Assembly (NCBI RefSeq): GCF_001293165.1
Contig: NZ_CP010552.1
Coordinates: 186,001-250,000 of the forward strand
Reading direction: 5' to 3'
Source: Candidatus Thioglobus autotrophicus
GTDB lineage: Bacteria > Pseudomonadota > Gammaproteobacteria > PS1 > Pseudothioglobaceae
Length of the DNA stretch: 64,000 nt
The notes beneath the pieces were generated by a model that made no database searches, had not been told where the DNA came from, and saw nothing but the letters and a program-made list of their open reading frames with translations. A program made the translations under genes and the position numbers. Shown in pieces: positions 37,949 through 51,151 of this stretch (its first letter is position 1; the number at the start of each line of letters is the position of its first letter).

Positions 37949-40108
37949 TTATGCTTGATAATCAAATTCAATGGTAATTTTGGCACCTTGTGGCTTCACA
38001 TTTGCAGCAAATATACGTCCGTCATGCTGCTCAACAATATTTTGCACAATGGCCATCCCTAAGCCGCTGCCCTTAACTTTTGTCGTCACATAAGGCTCGA
38101 AAACACGGTCTAGCACCTCTTCATCAAAGCCTTCGCCATTGTCGATTACACTGAGGCGCACCAAGCCCTCCTTTGGCAAATATTGGGTGACAATATTAAC
38201 CTGTATAGCTTCATGAGGGGATGACTCCGCTGCATTTTTAACCAAATTAATCAACACTCTAGAAAGGCTAACCGAGTCTAATAACAACAAGGGAATATCT
38301 TTTGCTAAATCAAAAGTAACCTTCAAATCTTCTTGTTCGTCATATAAAGAAATTGACTGACTAACAATCTCATTTAAATTGCTGAGCTTGCGCTCAATTT
38401 GAGGCGTATTGGCATAATCGGCAAAAGCGCTGACCATCAGATCCATGGATTTCACTTGATCAATAATGGTATTGGTGGTTTTATCAATTACTTCCAAATC
38501 ACGATCTTTTAAAGAATTCATAAAACGATTGCGTAGACGTTGCGCTGAAAGCAAGATCGGGGTTAATGGGTTTTTAATTTCGTGCGCCATACGCACCGCC
38601 ACTTCGCCCCAAGCAGCTTTCTTTTGCGCACGGTTCAGCTTAGAAATGTCTTTAATAATAATCACGTAGCCCAAGGTTTTTCCTTGACTTTCAAGCTTAG
38701 CACCTTGGCATGATAATAATAAATGTCGATCTAATAAAGCCAACTCAAGACTCTCATTCCACTCGCTTTCCTGGGTTTTAAATTGATTAGCTGTTAAGGC
38801 AAATAAAGCCTCTAATTCTGGATATTTAGCACTAATTTTGGAACAGTTTCCACCCACAAACGACTGCTCGTCCTGAATATTAAACATTTTGCCAATAATC
38901 GGGTTAATGAGTCGAATGTCTTTGTTTTGATCTAAAGCGATAACGCCATACGAATATTTCAAAATAGTTTCTAAATAAAGATTATGTGTATCTAAACCCT
39001 CTTGTGAGGTTTTAATTTTTCGCGACATAATATTAAATTGATCAACCAATAAACGCACATCATCGCCATCTTTGCTTTGCTCAACACGCACGTTGTAATT
39101 ACCTTTGGCCATTTCTCGCGTGGCAATTGAAAGATTATTAAGCGGCCTCATAAGCTTTTCAATCATCCTAAACACCAACATCAAGGCACTCAACACAGCC
39201 AGCAAAACCGTTGAAGAGAAATCAATCATAAAACGCTTTTGAGTGATTGAAGTGTTAAGGTCAAATTTAATACCTTTAGTACGCTTGGTAAAAGCACCAA
39301 CTTGCAATAAGAAGTTTGAAAGCCCGGGGTCTGTTGCGTAAACCACATCAACTGAAGAAAAGTTTTTTTCTGGCGTCCTGGTCAAGTATCGAGTGGACAT
39401 CTTAACTTGAGCAACATTCGTACCCGCATCCACAAAAATCATAACAGGCTGTATTGCAGGCAAAGGTTGGTCGTCTATCGCCATACAATTAGAAACGTCA
39501 TCCGTTTTAGCAATAATTTCTGCTTGATCATTCAATAGGGCGATTTGACACGCCCAACCCTTGTCAATCAGCCCTTCTAGAAATGCTTGCATACTTATTT
39601 TATAAGTTTCTGAATCTTTCTTGAAATTACCAAATGAGGTAATTAGTGTCAATACACGTTTAGTTTGTTCGGTATAGCGCTCAACTCTAACTTGGTCTAT
39701 ACCTTCATATAAACCATCTACTTGTTGAATAAAGTTTTTGCTAAAACTATCAAAGGCGTTTTCAGAGTCAGCTACATTGTTTTGAATAGTTTGAAATGAA
39801 AACATATAAAACGACAAAACTGGCACAATCACCAGCATAGGAACAATTTTAATAAATGACCAAGTAAATTTTGAGCCGACAATATCGCTACCCATATCGC
39901 GCTTTAATCGGCGCACATCGGTATAAATATAGTAAGCTGCAGTCAAACTTAAAGCCACATTGTAACCAACTAAATATCCCCACCAAGTTTCGATTAACTC
40001 GGGGTTTAGACCCAAATAAAAGGTTCCTGAAATAGAGAGTAAGAAAACCGACGCCCAAAACCAAGCAGGGGGTGATTTGATAAAGTTTTTCTGTTGACGA
40101 ATAGTCAT
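37949..40108 (-). CDS. ntrY: NtrY-like membrane sensor histidine kinase
   Basis: 719 residues. Several N-terminal spans (about residues 15-115), a periplasmic or extracytoplasmic sensory region, another span near residue 305, HAMP (LMRPLNNLSIATREMAKGNYN), a PAS-like segment, then the DHp box AHEIKNPLTPILLSAQRLRNRF and ATPase N, G1 and G2 boxes (LVKNAAESS, DNGEGFD, GSGLGMAIVQNIVEQHDG). Phosphorylates the adjacent short NtrX. Homologues respond to nitrogen and redox cues; the signal here is unknown. Confidence 0.94.
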   Translation of the reverse strand: MTIRQQKNFIKSPPAWFWASVFLLSISGTFYLGLNPELIETWWGYLVGYNVALSLTAAYYIYTDVRRLKRDMGSDIVGSKFTWSFIKIVPMLVIVPVLSFYMFSFQTIQNNVADSENAFDSFSKNFIQQVDGLYEGIDQVRVERYTEQTKRVLTLITSFGNFKKDSETYKISMQAFLEGLIDKGWACQIALLNDQAEIIAKTDDVSNCMAIDDQPLPAIQPVMIFVDAGTNVAQVKMSTRYLTRTPEKNFSSVDVVYATDPGLSNFLLQVGAFTKRTKGIKFDLNTSITQKRFMIDFSSTVLLAVLSALMLVFRMIEKLMRPLNNLSIATREMAKGNYNVRVEQSKDGDDVRLLVDQFNIMSRKIKTSQEGLDTHNLYLETILKYSYGVIALDQNKDIRLINPIIGKMFNIQDEQSFVGGNCSKISAKYPELEALFALTANQFKTQESEWNESLELALLDRHLLLSCQGAKLESQGKTLGYVIIIKDISKLNRAQKKAAWGEVAVRMAHEIKNPLTPILLSAQRLRNRFMNSLKDRDLEVIDKTTNTIIDQVKSMDLMVSAFADYANTPQIERKLSNLNEIVSQSISLYDEQEDLKVTFDLAKDIPLLLLDSVSLSRVLINLVKNAAESSPHEAIQVNIVTQYLPKEGLVRLSVIDNGEGFDEEVLDRVFEPYVTTKVKGSGLGMAIVQNIVEQHDGRIFAANVKPQGAKITIEFDYQA

Positions 40109-40195
40109 TGACCTTGGTTTAAGTGATTGGTTAATTATTTGGAATTATCTCATAAATAAACCAGTCGTATCGTTACTTGTTGCTAAAATACAACA

Positions 40196-41239
40196 ATGAT
40201 TCAAACACAACAGCAATTAACTCACTTTCTCAACACCATTGAGACACAAACACATTTGGCCATTGATACCGAATTCAAACGTATTGATACTTTTTATCCT
40301 ATTTTGTGCTTGGTGCAAATCGCCACCGAAAATGCAGTTGAGTGTATTGATATTTTGGCCATTGAAGATCTAGAACCTTTATTTAAAAAACTCTATCAAA
40401 CAGACAGTGTCTGGATTGTGCACTCGGCTCGTCAAGATATTGAGGCTTTATATTATCTTTCCAAGCGTCTACCAACCCAGCTATTTGATACACAAATAGC
40501 AGCTCATTTTCTCAATCATCCCGCACAAATTTCTTATCAAAATCTCACTGAAATTCTTCAAGGTGTGATTTTGGACAAGGCTTATACACGCTTAGATTGG
40601 ACCACTCGCCCTCTGCCTGAAGCAGCACTTGAATATGCCTTGGACGATGTGCGCTATTTGATCAAAAATTACGCGCAACTGAATGAGCAACTCACAACCG
40701 AGGACAAGCTTGATTGGCTTATGCAAGACGGTTTAGACTTATCTGATATTCGCCTATATTTGCCAAATTTGGAGCAAGCTTGGAAAAAAATAAAGGGCTT
40801 GTCGCGCTTACCAAAAAGCACGCATCAAAAAGCAGCACAACTGGCCGCTTGGCGAGAATCGCAAGCTATTGATCGTAATAAGCCCAGAAAATGGATCATG
40901 AGTGATGAGCAATTACTTGACTACAGTCTCAAAAAAACCAAGCTGTCTGACGCCAATCAATCACTTTTTAAGGATTTTTTATCGCAACAAATACAGCTTA
41001 CACAAACACGTATTCAGGTTGAGGCACACCAAGCACCAAGCAAAAGTGAAAAACAACAAAAAAATGAGCTGCAAAAACTCATCAAAAAAATCGCAGTTCA
41101 GTATAATCTAGATGAAACTATCATCGCCAATGGTAAAACATTGATGAAATTTATTCGTGGTGATCAATCAGTTAGCTTTTTAACTGGTTGGCGCTATCAT
41201 ATTCTAAAAGAGGAGTTGGAAAATGCAAAACAGTCTTAA
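40196..41239 (+). CDS. rnd: Ribonuclease D
   Basis: 347-residue 3'-5' exoribonuclease that trims tRNA and other RNA ends. DEDDy exonuclease motifs: [12 protein letters not shown] (Exo I), [14 protein letters not shown] (Exo II), [13 protein letters not shown] (Exo III), then HRDC-like C-terminal regions. Slightly shorter than E. coli RNase D (375). It overlaps ppa by 17 bases. Confidence 0.95.
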   Translation: MIQTQQQLTHFLNTIETQTHLAIDTEFKRIDTFYPILCLVQIATENAVECIDILAIEDLEPLFKKLYQTDSVWIVHSARQDIEALYYLSKRLPTQLFDTQIAAHFLNHPAQISYQNLTEILQGVILDKAYTRLDWTTRPLPEAALEYALDDVRYLIKNYAQLNEQLTTEDKLDWLMQDGLDLSDIRLYLPNLEQAWKKIKGLSRLPKSTHQKAAQLAAWRESQAIDRNKPRKWIMSDEQLLDYSLKKTKLSDANQSLFKDFLSQQIQLTQTRIQVEAHQAPSKSEKQQKNELQKLIKKIAVQYNLDETIIANGKTLMKFIRGDQSVSFLTGWRYHILKEELENAKQS

Positions 41240-41753
41240 ACCCGTATCAGCAGGTAACCTACCTGATGAAATCAATGTTATTATTGAAATCCCGGCAAAT
41301 TCATCGCCAGTAAAGTACGAAATCGATAAAGAAACTGGCGCCATGTTTGTTGATCGCTTTATTTCTACACCGATGTTCTACCCATGTAACTACGGCTTTG
41401 TACCAGAAACTTTAGCCGATGATGGCGACCCAGCAGATGTTTTGGTGATCACCCCTTATCCTCTTATTCATGACTCAGTGATTACTGCTCGCCCAATTGG
41501 TGTTCTGCGTATGACTGACGAAGCTGGCAAAGATTCAAAAATCTTAGCTGTACCAACTGACAAGCTTTGCAAGTCATATCACGATATCCAAGGTATTGAT
41601 GATGTGGGTGCAACGCTTAAAGATCAAATTGAGCATTTCTTTCGCTACTACAAAGATTTAGATGCTGGAAAATGGGTTGAAATTGATGGCTGGGGCGATG
41701 CAGATGAAGCAAAGGCTGAGTTGCAAGAATCCTTTGACGCTTACAAACCTTAG
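41223..41753 (+). CDS. ppa: Inorganic pyrophosphatase (class A, soluble)
   Basis: 176-residue Mg-dependent pyrophosphatase pulling biosynthetic reactions forward. [25 protein letters not shown] contains the metal-binding DGDPADVL signature, and [19 protein letters not shown] and [17 protein letters not shown] are typical. The ATG lies in the end of rnd. Confidence 0.97.
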   Translation: MQNSLKPVSAGNLPDEINVIIEIPANSSPVKYEIDKETGAMFVDRFISTPMFYPCNYGFVPETLADDGDPADVLVITPYPLIHDSVITARPIGVLRMTDEAGKDSKILAVPTDKLCKSYHDIQGIDDVGATLKDQIEHFFRYYKDLDAGKWVEIDGWGDADEAKAELQESFDAYKP

Positions 41754-41756
41754 TCT

Positions 41757-42332
41757 TTGGCTCAAGCCACCAACCATTTTCAAATTATTGGTGGAGAGCA
41801 TCGAGGCAGGAAATTCCCTTTCCCCGATGCACCAGGGCTAAGACCCACACCTAATAAAGTTCGAGAAACCTTATTTAACTGGATCCAGTTTGAATCGAGT
41901 GGTAAGGTTTTTTTAGATTTATTTACTGGCAGTGGTGCACTAAGTTTTGAAGCGCTTTCTCGAGGTGCTGAGCAAGTTATCAGTATTGAAAAGGATTTTA
42001 ACGCTTTTCAGAATCTGGAAAAAAATCGGAAAAAACTAAAATCAGATAATTTACAGATTATTCATAGCGATGCTTTGGATTTTTTAAGCAAAAAACCCAC
42101 CCAAATCTTCGATTTTGTCTTACTTGACCCGCCTTTTCACCAAAAAATACTCGAAAAAGTGCTAAAACAGCTCTCAATCGAAGGTTTTTTGACAACTGGA
42201 TGCAAAATCTACCTAGAATCTGAGTTTGAAATAACCAATAATTTCTTAAATCAAGAAATTTCGCAAAAAATCAAAATCAACCAACAAAAACGCTCAGGAC
42301 AAGTACACTACTGCCTAATTGAGGTATTATAA
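41757..42332 (+). CDS. rsmD: 16S rRNA m2G966 methyltransferase
   Basis: 191-residue RsmD. IIGGEHRGRKFPFPDAPGLRPTPNKVRETLFNW is the family N-terminus, motif I is FLDLFTGSGALSFEAL, and the catalytic NPPF-equivalent is DPPFHQ in VLLDPPFH. The start is a TTG at 41757, the only option that keeps the expected N-terminus; it is in the same frame as ppa, one codon after its TAG stop, and no Shine-Dalgarno is visible, so translation is probably coupled to ppa. Confidence 0.93.
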   Translation: MAQATNHFQIIGGEHRGRKFPFPDAPGLRPTPNKVRETLFNWIQFESSGKVFLDLFTGSGALSFEALSRGAEQVISIEKDFNAFQNLEKNRKKLKSDNLQIIHSDALDFLSKKPTQIFDFVLLDPPFHQKILEKVLKQLSIEGFLTTGCKIYLESEFEITNNFLNQEISQKIKINQQKRSGQVHYCLIEVL

Positions 42333-42357
42333 GTCTAAGCCACTACCAAACATACTC

Positions 42358-42837
42358 ATGACAAAAAAAATCGCTATTTATCCAGGTTCATTCGATCCGA
42401 TCACCAATGGTCATATTGATCTGATTAAGCGTGCCAGTAGATTATTTGATGAAGTTATTATTGGTATCACTCAAAATAGTAAAAAAACAGCCTTCATGAG
42501 TATTGATGAGCGTATCAGCTTATCTAGCGAAATTTTAAAAGAGATTGATAATGTCAAGGTTCTAAGTTTTGGTACTTTGCTGGTTGACTTTGCCCAAGCA
42601 CAAAACGCGCAAGTTATTTTGCGGGGTTTGCGTGCTGTGAGTGATTTTGAGTATGAGTTCCAACTCTCAGGTATGAATAAGCATCTTAATGCCAATATCG
42701 AAACACTCTTTATGACACCGGCGGAGCAATACGCCAATATCTCTTCTTCGCTGGTTCGAGAGATTTTATCTCTCGGTGGCGATGTCAGTCATTTTGTCCC
42801 CAAAGCTGTTGAAACACTCCTAAAGACACGCCTGTAA
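42358..42837 (+). CDS. coaD: Phosphopantetheine adenylyltransferase
   Basis: 159 residues, exactly the E. coli length. Transfers AMP to 4'-phosphopantetheine, the penultimate CoA step. AIYPGSFDPITNGHIDLI carries the nucleotidyltransferase T/HxGH motif, with ISSSLVREI near the C-terminus. The ATG at 42358 fits the family; the open frame upstream to 42319 lies in the rsmD end. With coaX near the window end, two CoA genes are present. Confidence 0.96.
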   Translation: MTKKIAIYPGSFDPITNGHIDLIKRASRLFDEVIIGITQNSKKTAFMSIDERISLSSEILKEIDNVKVLSFGTLLVDFAQAQNAQVILRGLRAVSDFEYEFQLSGMNKHLNANIETLFMTPAEQYANISSSLVREILSLGGDVSHFVPKAVETLLKTRL

Positions 42838-42855
42838 TTTTTTTATTCTTTTCTG

Positions 42856-42883
42856 CTTGAATTAGAAATACTCACCCCTATAT
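42856..42883 (+). promoter_or_regulatory. Sigma32-type heat-shock promoter of dnaK
   Basis: CTTGAA at 42856-42861 and CCCCTATAT at 42875-42883 with a 13-base spacer closely match the sigma32 consensus (CTTGAA ... CCCCATNT). The site also contains the 12-bp palindrome CCCTATATAGGG (42876-42887), which might be an operator or chance. Confidence 0.8.
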
Positions 42884-42914
42884 AGGGTGTATATCAAATT
42901 ACAAGGAGTAAAAA

Positions 42915-44822
42915 ATGTCAAAGATTATCGGTATTGACTTAGGAACAACAAATTCATGTGTGGCCATTATGGATGGTGGCAACATTAAAATTATTGAAAA
43001 TTCAGAGGGTGATCGTACCACCCCATCAATTGTTGCTTTCCCAAAAGATTCTGAAGAAGTTTTAGTGGGTCAATCAGCTAAACGTCAAGCAGTTACAAAT
43101 CCTGAAAATACATTGTATGCAATTAAGCGTTTAATTGGTCGTCGTTTTGACGAAGATGCGGTACAAAAAGATATCGATCTTGTACCTTACAAAATCGTTA
43201 AGGCTGATAATGGCGACGCTTGGGTTGAAGTGAATGGCAACAAAATGGCTGCGCCTGAAATTTCAGCAAAAATTATCGGAAAGATGAAAAAAACGGCTGA
43301 AGACTATTTAGGTGAAACAGTAACTGAAGCAGTTATTACGGTTCCTGCCTACTTCAACGACTCACAACGTCAAGCGACAAAAGATGCGGGTAAGATTGCC
43401 GGTCTTAATGTTAAGCGTATTATCAACGAGCCAACAGCGGCAGCACTTGCTTACGGTGTTGACAAGCTAACTGGTGACAAAACTGTTGCTGTTTATGACT
43501 TAGGTGGTGGTACATTTGACGTTTCAATCATTGAAATGGAAGATATTGATGGTGAAAAACACTTTGAAGTGTTATCTACCAATGGTGATACATTCCTAGG
43601 TGGTGAAGATTTTGATCAGCGCATTATGGATTATTTAGTTGATGAATTTAATAAAGAGCAAGGCGTTAATCTTAAAAATGACCCAATGGCACTTCAGCGC
43701 TTAAAAGAAGCGGCAGAAAAAGCTAAGATTGAATTATCATCTTCTGAGCAAACAGAAGTTAACTTACCTTATGTAACGGCTGATGCTTCAGGTCCTAAGC
43801 ACATGAATATTAAGATTACACGTGCTAAATTAGAATCATTGGTTGAAGACTTAATTAAGCGTTCAATTGATCCTTGTCAAACAGCATTAAATGACGCTGA
43901 TCTTTCAGCAAGCGATATTGACGAAGTTATTATCGTTGGTGGCTCTACACGTATGCCAAAGGTACAAGAAAAGGTTAAAGAATTTTTCGGCAAAGAGCCT
44001 AAAAAAGACGTTAACCCTGATGAAGCCGTTGCTATGGGTGCTGCCATTCAGGCGGGTGTATTAGGTGGCGATGTTAAGGATGTATTACTACTAGACGTTA
44101 CACCATTATCACTAGGTATTGAGACCATGGGCGGCGTTATGACTAAGCTTATTGAGAAGAATACAACTATTCCAACCAATGCATCTCAAACGTTCTCAAC
44201 CGCAGCGGATAACCAATCTGCAGTAACTGTACACGTACTACAAGGTGAGCGTGAAATTGCAAGTGCTAATAAATCTCTAGGTCAATTCAACTTAGAAGGT
44301 ATTGATGCGGCGCCTAAAGGCCAACCTCAAATTGAAGTCACTTTAGATATTGATTCAGATGGTATTTTGAATGTTTCTGCCAAAGATAAAACCACAGGCA
44401 AAGAGCAATCAATTACCATTAAAGCCTCAAGTGGCTTGAGTGATGAAGAAGTTGAAAATATGATTAAAGATGCTGAAGCACACGCAGATGAGGACAAGAA
44501 ATTTCAAGAATTAGTTGCCTCTAAAAACATGGCTGACTCTTTAATCCATTCAACCAAGCAAACTCTGGAAGAGCTTAAAGAAGAAGTTTCTGAAGATGAA
44601 AAAACTTCAATTGAAGCGGCGATTACTGAGCTTGAAGAAGCGCTTAAAGGTGATGACAAAGAAGCGATTGATGCTAAATCACAAGCGTTAACAGAAAAAG
44701 CTCAGCCGCTTGCTGAAAAAGCACAAGCTAAAGCGGGCTCTGCAGAAGGCGCTTCTGAAGCAACAGACGCAGGTGATGACGTAGTTGATGCGGATTTTGA
44801 AGAAGTCAAAGACGACAAGTAG
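42915..44822 (+). CDS. dnaK: Molecular chaperone DnaK (Hsp70)
   Basis: 635 residues. Nucleotide-binding domain: [42 protein letters not shown]; substrate domain from [16 protein letters not shown]; helical lid and a C-terminal [13 protein letters not shown] tail (EEVKD ending). Folds and disaggregates proteins with DnaJ and GrpE. A strong AAGGAG Shine-Dalgarno precedes the ATG. grpE is not in the window. Confidence 0.98.
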   Translation: MSKIIGIDLGTTNSCVAIMDGGNIKIIENSEGDRTTPSIVAFPKDSEEVLVGQSAKRQAVTNPENTLYAIKRLIGRRFDEDAVQKDIDLVPYKIVKADNGDAWVEVNGNKMAAPEISAKIIGKMKKTAEDYLGETVTEAVITVPAYFNDSQRQATKDAGKIAGLNVKRIINEPTAAALAYGVDKLTGDKTVAVYDLGGGTFDVSIIEMEDIDGEKHFEVLSTNGDTFLGGEDFDQRIMDYLVDEFNKEQGVNLKNDPMALQRLKEAAEKAKIELSSSEQTEVNLPYVTADASGPKHMNIKITRAKLESLVEDLIKRSIDPCQTALNDADLSASDIDEVIIVGGSTRMPKVQEKVKEFFGKEPKKDVNPDEAVAMGAAIQAGVLGGDVKDVLLLDVTPLSLGIETMGGVMTKLIEKNTTIPTNASQTFSTAADNQSAVTVHVLQGEREIASANKSLGQFNLEGIDAAPKGQPQIEVTLDIDSDGILNVSAKDKTTGKEQSITIKASSGLSDEEVENMIKDAEAHADEDKKFQELVASKNMADSLIHSTKQTLEELKEEVSEDEKTSIEAAITELEEALKGDDKEAIDAKSQALTEKAQPLAEKAQAKAGSAEGASEATDAGDDVVDADFEEVKDDK

Positions 44823-44846
44823 TCTTTAAGATTTAAATTAATCACT

Positions 44847-44884
44847 AACCTTCTTCAGATCTGAGTATTTGAAGAAGGTTTTTT
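44847..44884 (+). terminator. Rho-independent terminator between dnaK and dnaJ
   Basis: AACCTTCTTCA / TGAAGAAGGTT forms an 11-bp stem (44847-44857 and 44870-44880) with a 12-base loop, followed by a T-rich tail. It would make dnaK the more abundant message, with dnaJ from read-through or its own promoter. Confidence 0.88.
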
Positions 44885-44904
44885 AACTTTATAAAAAGGT
44901 AGTT

Positions 44905-47317
<2,413 letters not shown>

Positions 47318-47352
47318 ACTAGACTTTAATTTACTTAATACAGCATAACTGA

Positions 47353-48600
47353 TTGGAATCACTTTCGACTTTTTGGCTAAGTATCTTGCTATTTGGCTTG
47401 ATACTAGCTTCAGCCTTTTTCTCTTCTACTGAAACTTCGATGATGGCGATTAATCGTTATCGTCTCAAAGCTTTAAGTGTTACCAATAAAAATGCCAAAA
47501 GAACTGAGCATTTACTCAAAGATACTGACCACTTAATCGGCACAATTCTACTGGGTAACAACTTTGTCAATATTTTTGCCTCTAGTATTGCCACTATCTT
47601 AGCCATTAAACTCTGGGGTGAAGATTCGATTGTTTTAGCCTCACTCACCCTAACTTTTGTCATTCTGGTTTTTGCCGAAACCACACCAAAAACTTTTGCT
47701 GCCAAAAATCCTGAAAAAGTTGCCCTACCCGCCTCCATTATTATTCAATTCTTAATCCAATTGTTTAAGCCTTTTGTTTGGGTTATTGCGCAGATATCAA
47801 CCCTAATCCTTAGATTATTTGGCATTCATGCAGGCCAACAAAATAATAATATCAGCTCTGAGGAGTTGCGTATGGTGGTTAGCGATGCCAAGCCTGTGAT
47901 TGCTTCAAATTATCAAAAAATGCTGCTGAATATCATCGACTTAGAAAAAGTAAAAGTTGAAGACATTATGATTCCTAGGCACGAATTAATTAGCGTAGAT
48001 ATTAACAAGCCTGATGAGATTTTAAAACAACTTGAACGTATTCAGCATACTCGCCTACTGACTTATGACACTTCTAGTGACAATATTACCGGTGTTTTGC
48101 ACATGCGTGATGTTGTGAATCTTTATGCTAAGGGAGAATTTAGCATGGAAAATGTTTTATCCTTGGTTCGCTCCCCCTATTTTGTCCCAGAAGGCACTTC
48201 TCTTGCACATCAACTTGAGCATTTTCAAACGCAAAAAAGACGCTTAGGCTTAATTGTTGATGAATACGGTGAGGTTCGTGGCCTGATTGTATTGGAAGAT
48301 ATCTTAGAAGAGATTGTTGGACAATTTACCTCAAACCAAAGTGAGCGTATTGATGAGATTAGCCTGCAAGAAGATGGTAGCTACCTAGTTGACCCAAGAA
48401 TTAGTGTGCGCGAATTAAATACTTTGCTAAGCGTTCAACTACCAAGTGCTAAAGCTAAAACCTTAAACGGCCTTATTTTGGAAGAATTACAAACCATTCC
48501 AAAGCGAGATGTTAGCCTCAAGATTGGTGAAATTCTAGTAGAAATCTTACAAATTTCTGATCAAACTATTAAATTAGTCAAACTCACCAAACTAAACTAG
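47353..48600 (+). CDS. HlyC/CorC (CNNM) family transporter
   Basis: 415 residues with an N-terminal DUF21 membrane domain (FFSSTETSMMAINRYRL and hydrophobic segments to about residue 150), then a CBS pair (VEDIMIPRHELISVD, and LIVDEYGEVRGLIVLEDILEEIVG) and a C-terminal CorC_HlyC domain. The family has been linked to Mg2+/Co2+ handling. It starts at a TTG with no clear ribosome site; the next Met is inside the first membrane span, so TTG is the best start. Overlaps psd, convergent, by nine bases. Confidence 0.88.
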   Translation: MESLSTFWLSILLFGLILASAFFSSTETSMMAINRYRLKALSVTNKNAKRTEHLLKDTDHLIGTILLGNNFVNIFASSIATILAIKLWGEDSIVLASLTLTFVILVFAETTPKTFAAKNPEKVALPASIIIQFLIQLFKPFVWVIAQISTLILRLFGIHAGQQNNNISSEELRMVVSDAKPVIASNYQKMLLNIIDLEKVKVEDIMIPRHELISVDINKPDEILKQLERIQHTRLLTYDTSSDNITGVLHMRDVVNLYAKGEFSMENVLSLVRSPYFVPEGTSLAHQLEHFQTQKRRLGLIVDEYGEVRGLIVLEDILEEIVGQFTSNQSERIDEISLQEDGSYLVDPRISVRELNTLLSVQLPSAKAKTLNGLILEELQTIPKRDVSLKIGEILVEILQISDQTIKLVKLTKLN

Positions 48601-49407
48601 CGACTGCCCCATTCGCACCACTTGTCCAGCGCTTAAATTTAATTTGTTATCTTGATTTGGCATCAGCATTACGATCGTTGACCCCATATTAAAACGCCCC
48701 ATTTCCTCACCTTTTTTTAGCTCAATATTTTGATTGGTATAATCAAAATGCTGCAGCTGTTTTTGATAAGGCGGGTTAATCTGATCTGCCCAAACGGTTT
48801 GCATAGAGCCAACAAAAATAGCACCAACCAATATAAAGGCGCAGAGGCCGAATTCGGTTTGAAAATAGCAAACAACGCGCTCATTTCTAGCGAACAAATT
48901 ATCAACCCCTTCAGCTGTCGCTTTGTTGACTGAGAACAAATCTCCAGGAATATAATCCATAGAAACCAGTTTGGCATCATAAGGCATATGAATACGATGA
49001 TAATCTTTGGGCGATAGATAAATAGTGGCAAACAAACCTGACTCAAATTGTCCAGCGCGATAATCACCGCCTAATAGAGATGAAACCGTATAGTAACGAT
49101 TTTTTGCCTGAAAGATAGTTGCATGACTAATCTCACCCGCTTGTGAAACTGCCCCATCAACAGGACAGATAATATCACTCGAGCCAATTTCGCGTGCTTG
49201 TGGCTTTAATGCGCGTGTAAAAAAATCATTAAAGTGTTGGTAATCTTCTACATTTTCACGCAATGCTTCAGATAAATTAACCTGGTAAGCTTTAACAAAC
49301 CAATGGGTAAATTTATTTTTAAGCCAGACATTTTCAAGACGTGCAAAGCGAAACATAAGCTTTGATAACGCATGCTGGGGAATTAAATATTGCCACCAAG
49401 TCATCAT
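48592..49407 (-). CDS. psd: Phosphatidylserine decarboxylase proenzyme
   Basis: 271 residues; makes phosphatidylethanolamine at the inner membrane. The self-cleavage site giving the pyruvoyl group is GST in FNMGSTIVMLM (usually LGST), near residue 235. HRIHMPYDA with the conserved His, and FFTRALKPQARE and CPVDGAVSQAGEI, are family motifs. Two bases from proS. Convergent overlap with the CorC-type gene. Confidence 0.94.
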   Translation of the reverse strand: MMTWWQYLIPQHALSKLMFRFARLENVWLKNKFTHWFVKAYQVNLSEALRENVEDYQHFNDFFTRALKPQAREIGSSDIICPVDGAVSQAGEISHATIFQAKNRYYTVSSLLGGDYRAGQFESGLFATIYLSPKDYHRIHMPYDAKLVSMDYIPGDLFSVNKATAEGVDNLFARNERVVCYFQTEFGLCAFILVGAIFVGSMQTVWADQINPPYQKQLQHFDYTNQNIELKKGEEMGRFNMGSTIVMLMPNQDNKLNLSAGQVVRMGQSLV

Positions 49408-49408
49408 T

Positions 49409-51094
49409 TTATTCGGCTAATTTTTCTTGAATAAAGGCTAAAGCATCATCATAGCTAACTTCAAGCTTATCGGATTGATTTCGAGCCTTGTATTCAATAT
49501 TGCCATTATCGGCATGAGTATCACTCAATACCATTCTGTGAGGAATGCCTAATAATTCTGAATCGGCAAACATAATTCCTGCACGCTCTTTTCGATTATC
49601 CAATAAAACCTCAATGCCCGCCTCTAAACACTGCTGATATAAATTATCAGCCAATGTCTTAACACGCGTTGACTTATTGTAATTAATCGGCACAATTACC
49701 ACCTGAAAAGGTGCAATTGCCTCAGGAAAAATAATACCTCGATCATCATAGTTTTGCTCAATAGCAGCAGCAATAACACGCGTCACACCAATACCGTAGC
49801 AGCCCATGGTGGTGGTAACCGCTTTACCCGATTCGCCAATCACATTAGAATTCATGGCCTTAGAGTATTTGTCACCCAACTGAAAGATATGACCCACTTC
49901 AATACCACGCTTAATAATCAACTGCCCTTTCCCATCTGGAGAATCATCCCCGGCAACAGCATTACGCAAATCAGCCTCACTAAACTCAACACCCTGCCAA
50001 TTTGCCCCAGTTAGATGCTGGTCCCACTCATTAGCGCCACAAACAAAATCACAGACTACACTGGCTGAATAATCAACAATTAACTCAATGCTCAAGCCTT
50101 TGACACCAATAAAGCCTTTTTTCAGTCCGAGTGATTTAATCTCTTCATCCGAAGCCAGCTCAAACTCACCAAATAAATTGTGTGCTTTAATTTCGTTCAA
50201 CTCATGGTCGCCTCGAAGCGCTAACGCCTTAAGCCCTTCTGAGGTTTTAATGATTAAGGTTTTAATACATTGGGATGGTGCAACATTCAAGAACTCAGAC
50301 ACTTGTTCAATACTGGTCTTTTTCTTGGTTAATACGCTTTCTTCTACCGCTTGAGCATGACAAGTAACCTCTTGCTTTGAAAAAGCCACTTTTTCAATAT
50401 TGGCTGCATAATCAGATTCGTTCGAGAAGCAAATCTCGTCCTCACCACTATCTGCTAACACATGAAACTCGTGCGAAGCGTCACCACCAATCGAGCCAGA
50501 ATCTGCCAATACAGGGCGGTAATCTAATCCTAGACGGTCAAAAATCTTACAATAAGTCTGATGCATTAAGTCGTAAGTTTGCTGCAATGATGCCTGATCT
50601 AGATGAAATGAATAAGCGTCCTTCATTATAAATTCACGTGAGCGCATCACCCCAAATCGAGGACGAATCTCGTCTCTAAATTTAGTTTGTACTTGATAAA
50701 AACTCATTGGCAATTGCTTGTAGCTACGAATATACTGAGCTGCTAAATGAGTAATTACTTCTTCATGGGTTGGCCCCATGCAAAATTCACGACCATGACG
50801 ATCATTAAAACGCAATAATTCTGGGCCATACTCCTGCCAACGACCCGACTCTTGCCAAAGCTCTGCAGGCTGTGTCACAGGCATTAGAACCTCTTGAGAG
50901 CCGGCCTTATCCATTTCTTCACGAACAATAGACTCCACTTTTTTAAGAATTCTAACACCCATTGGCAAATATGAGTACAAGCCTGAGGCCAGCTTAGAGA
51001 TAAGACCGGCTCGTATCATTAATTGGTGCGAAATAATTTGCGCGTCATTTGGCGCTTCTTTTTGGGTCGGAATTAACAGTTGTGTGGTTTTCAT
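49409..51094 (-). CDS. proS: Prolyl-tRNA synthetase
   Basis: About 561 residues, bacterial-type ProRS with an inserted editing domain. Class II motifs: motif 2 [28 protein letters not shown], motif 3 [17 protein letters not shown], editing domain in the middle ([23 protein letters not shown]). Start at ATG 51094 ([10 protein letters not shown]), the usual N-terminus; the 24-codon extension upstream is not typical. Confidence 0.95.
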   Translation of the reverse strand: MKTTQLLIPTQKEAPNDAQIISHQLMIRAGLISKLASGLYSYLPMGVRILKKVESIVREEMDKAGSQEVLMPVTQPAELWQESGRWQEYGPELLRFNDRHGREFCMGPTHEEVITHLAAQYIRSYKQLPMSFYQVQTKFRDEIRPRFGVMRSREFIMKDAYSFHLDQASLQQTYDLMHQTYCKIFDRLGLDYRPVLADSGSIGGDASHEFHVLADSGEDEICFSNESDYAANIEKVAFSKQEVTCHAQAVEESVLTKKKTSIEQVSEFLNVAPSQCIKTLIIKTSEGLKALALRGDHELNEIKAHNLFGEFELASDEEIKSLGLKKGFIGVKGLSIELIVDYSASVVCDFVCGANEWDQHLTGANWQGVEFSEADLRNAVAGDDSPDGKGQLIIKRGIEVGHIFQLGDKYSKAMNSNVIGESGKAVTTTMGCYGIGVTRVIAAAIEQNYDDRGIIFPEAIAPFQVVIVPINYNKSTRVKTLADNLYQQCLEAGIEVLLDNRKERAGIMFADSELLGIPHRMVLSDTHADNGNIEYKARNQSDKLEVSYDDALAFIQEKLAE

Positions 51095-51151
51095 ATAAAA
51101 TGAAGGTGTGATTTTTAATAATTGTGTTAATTTTACCCGAGCAACCCTATT

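Noticed and set aside
37339-37986. Frameshifted full-length NtrX
   Set aside because: The receiver-to-HTH frame is continuous and there is no space before trkA for an AAA+ domain, so it is a domain absence, not a frameshift.
41223-42332. Genuine ppa-rsmD fusion gene
   Set aside because: A TAG stop separates them and each has a complete, normally bounded domain.
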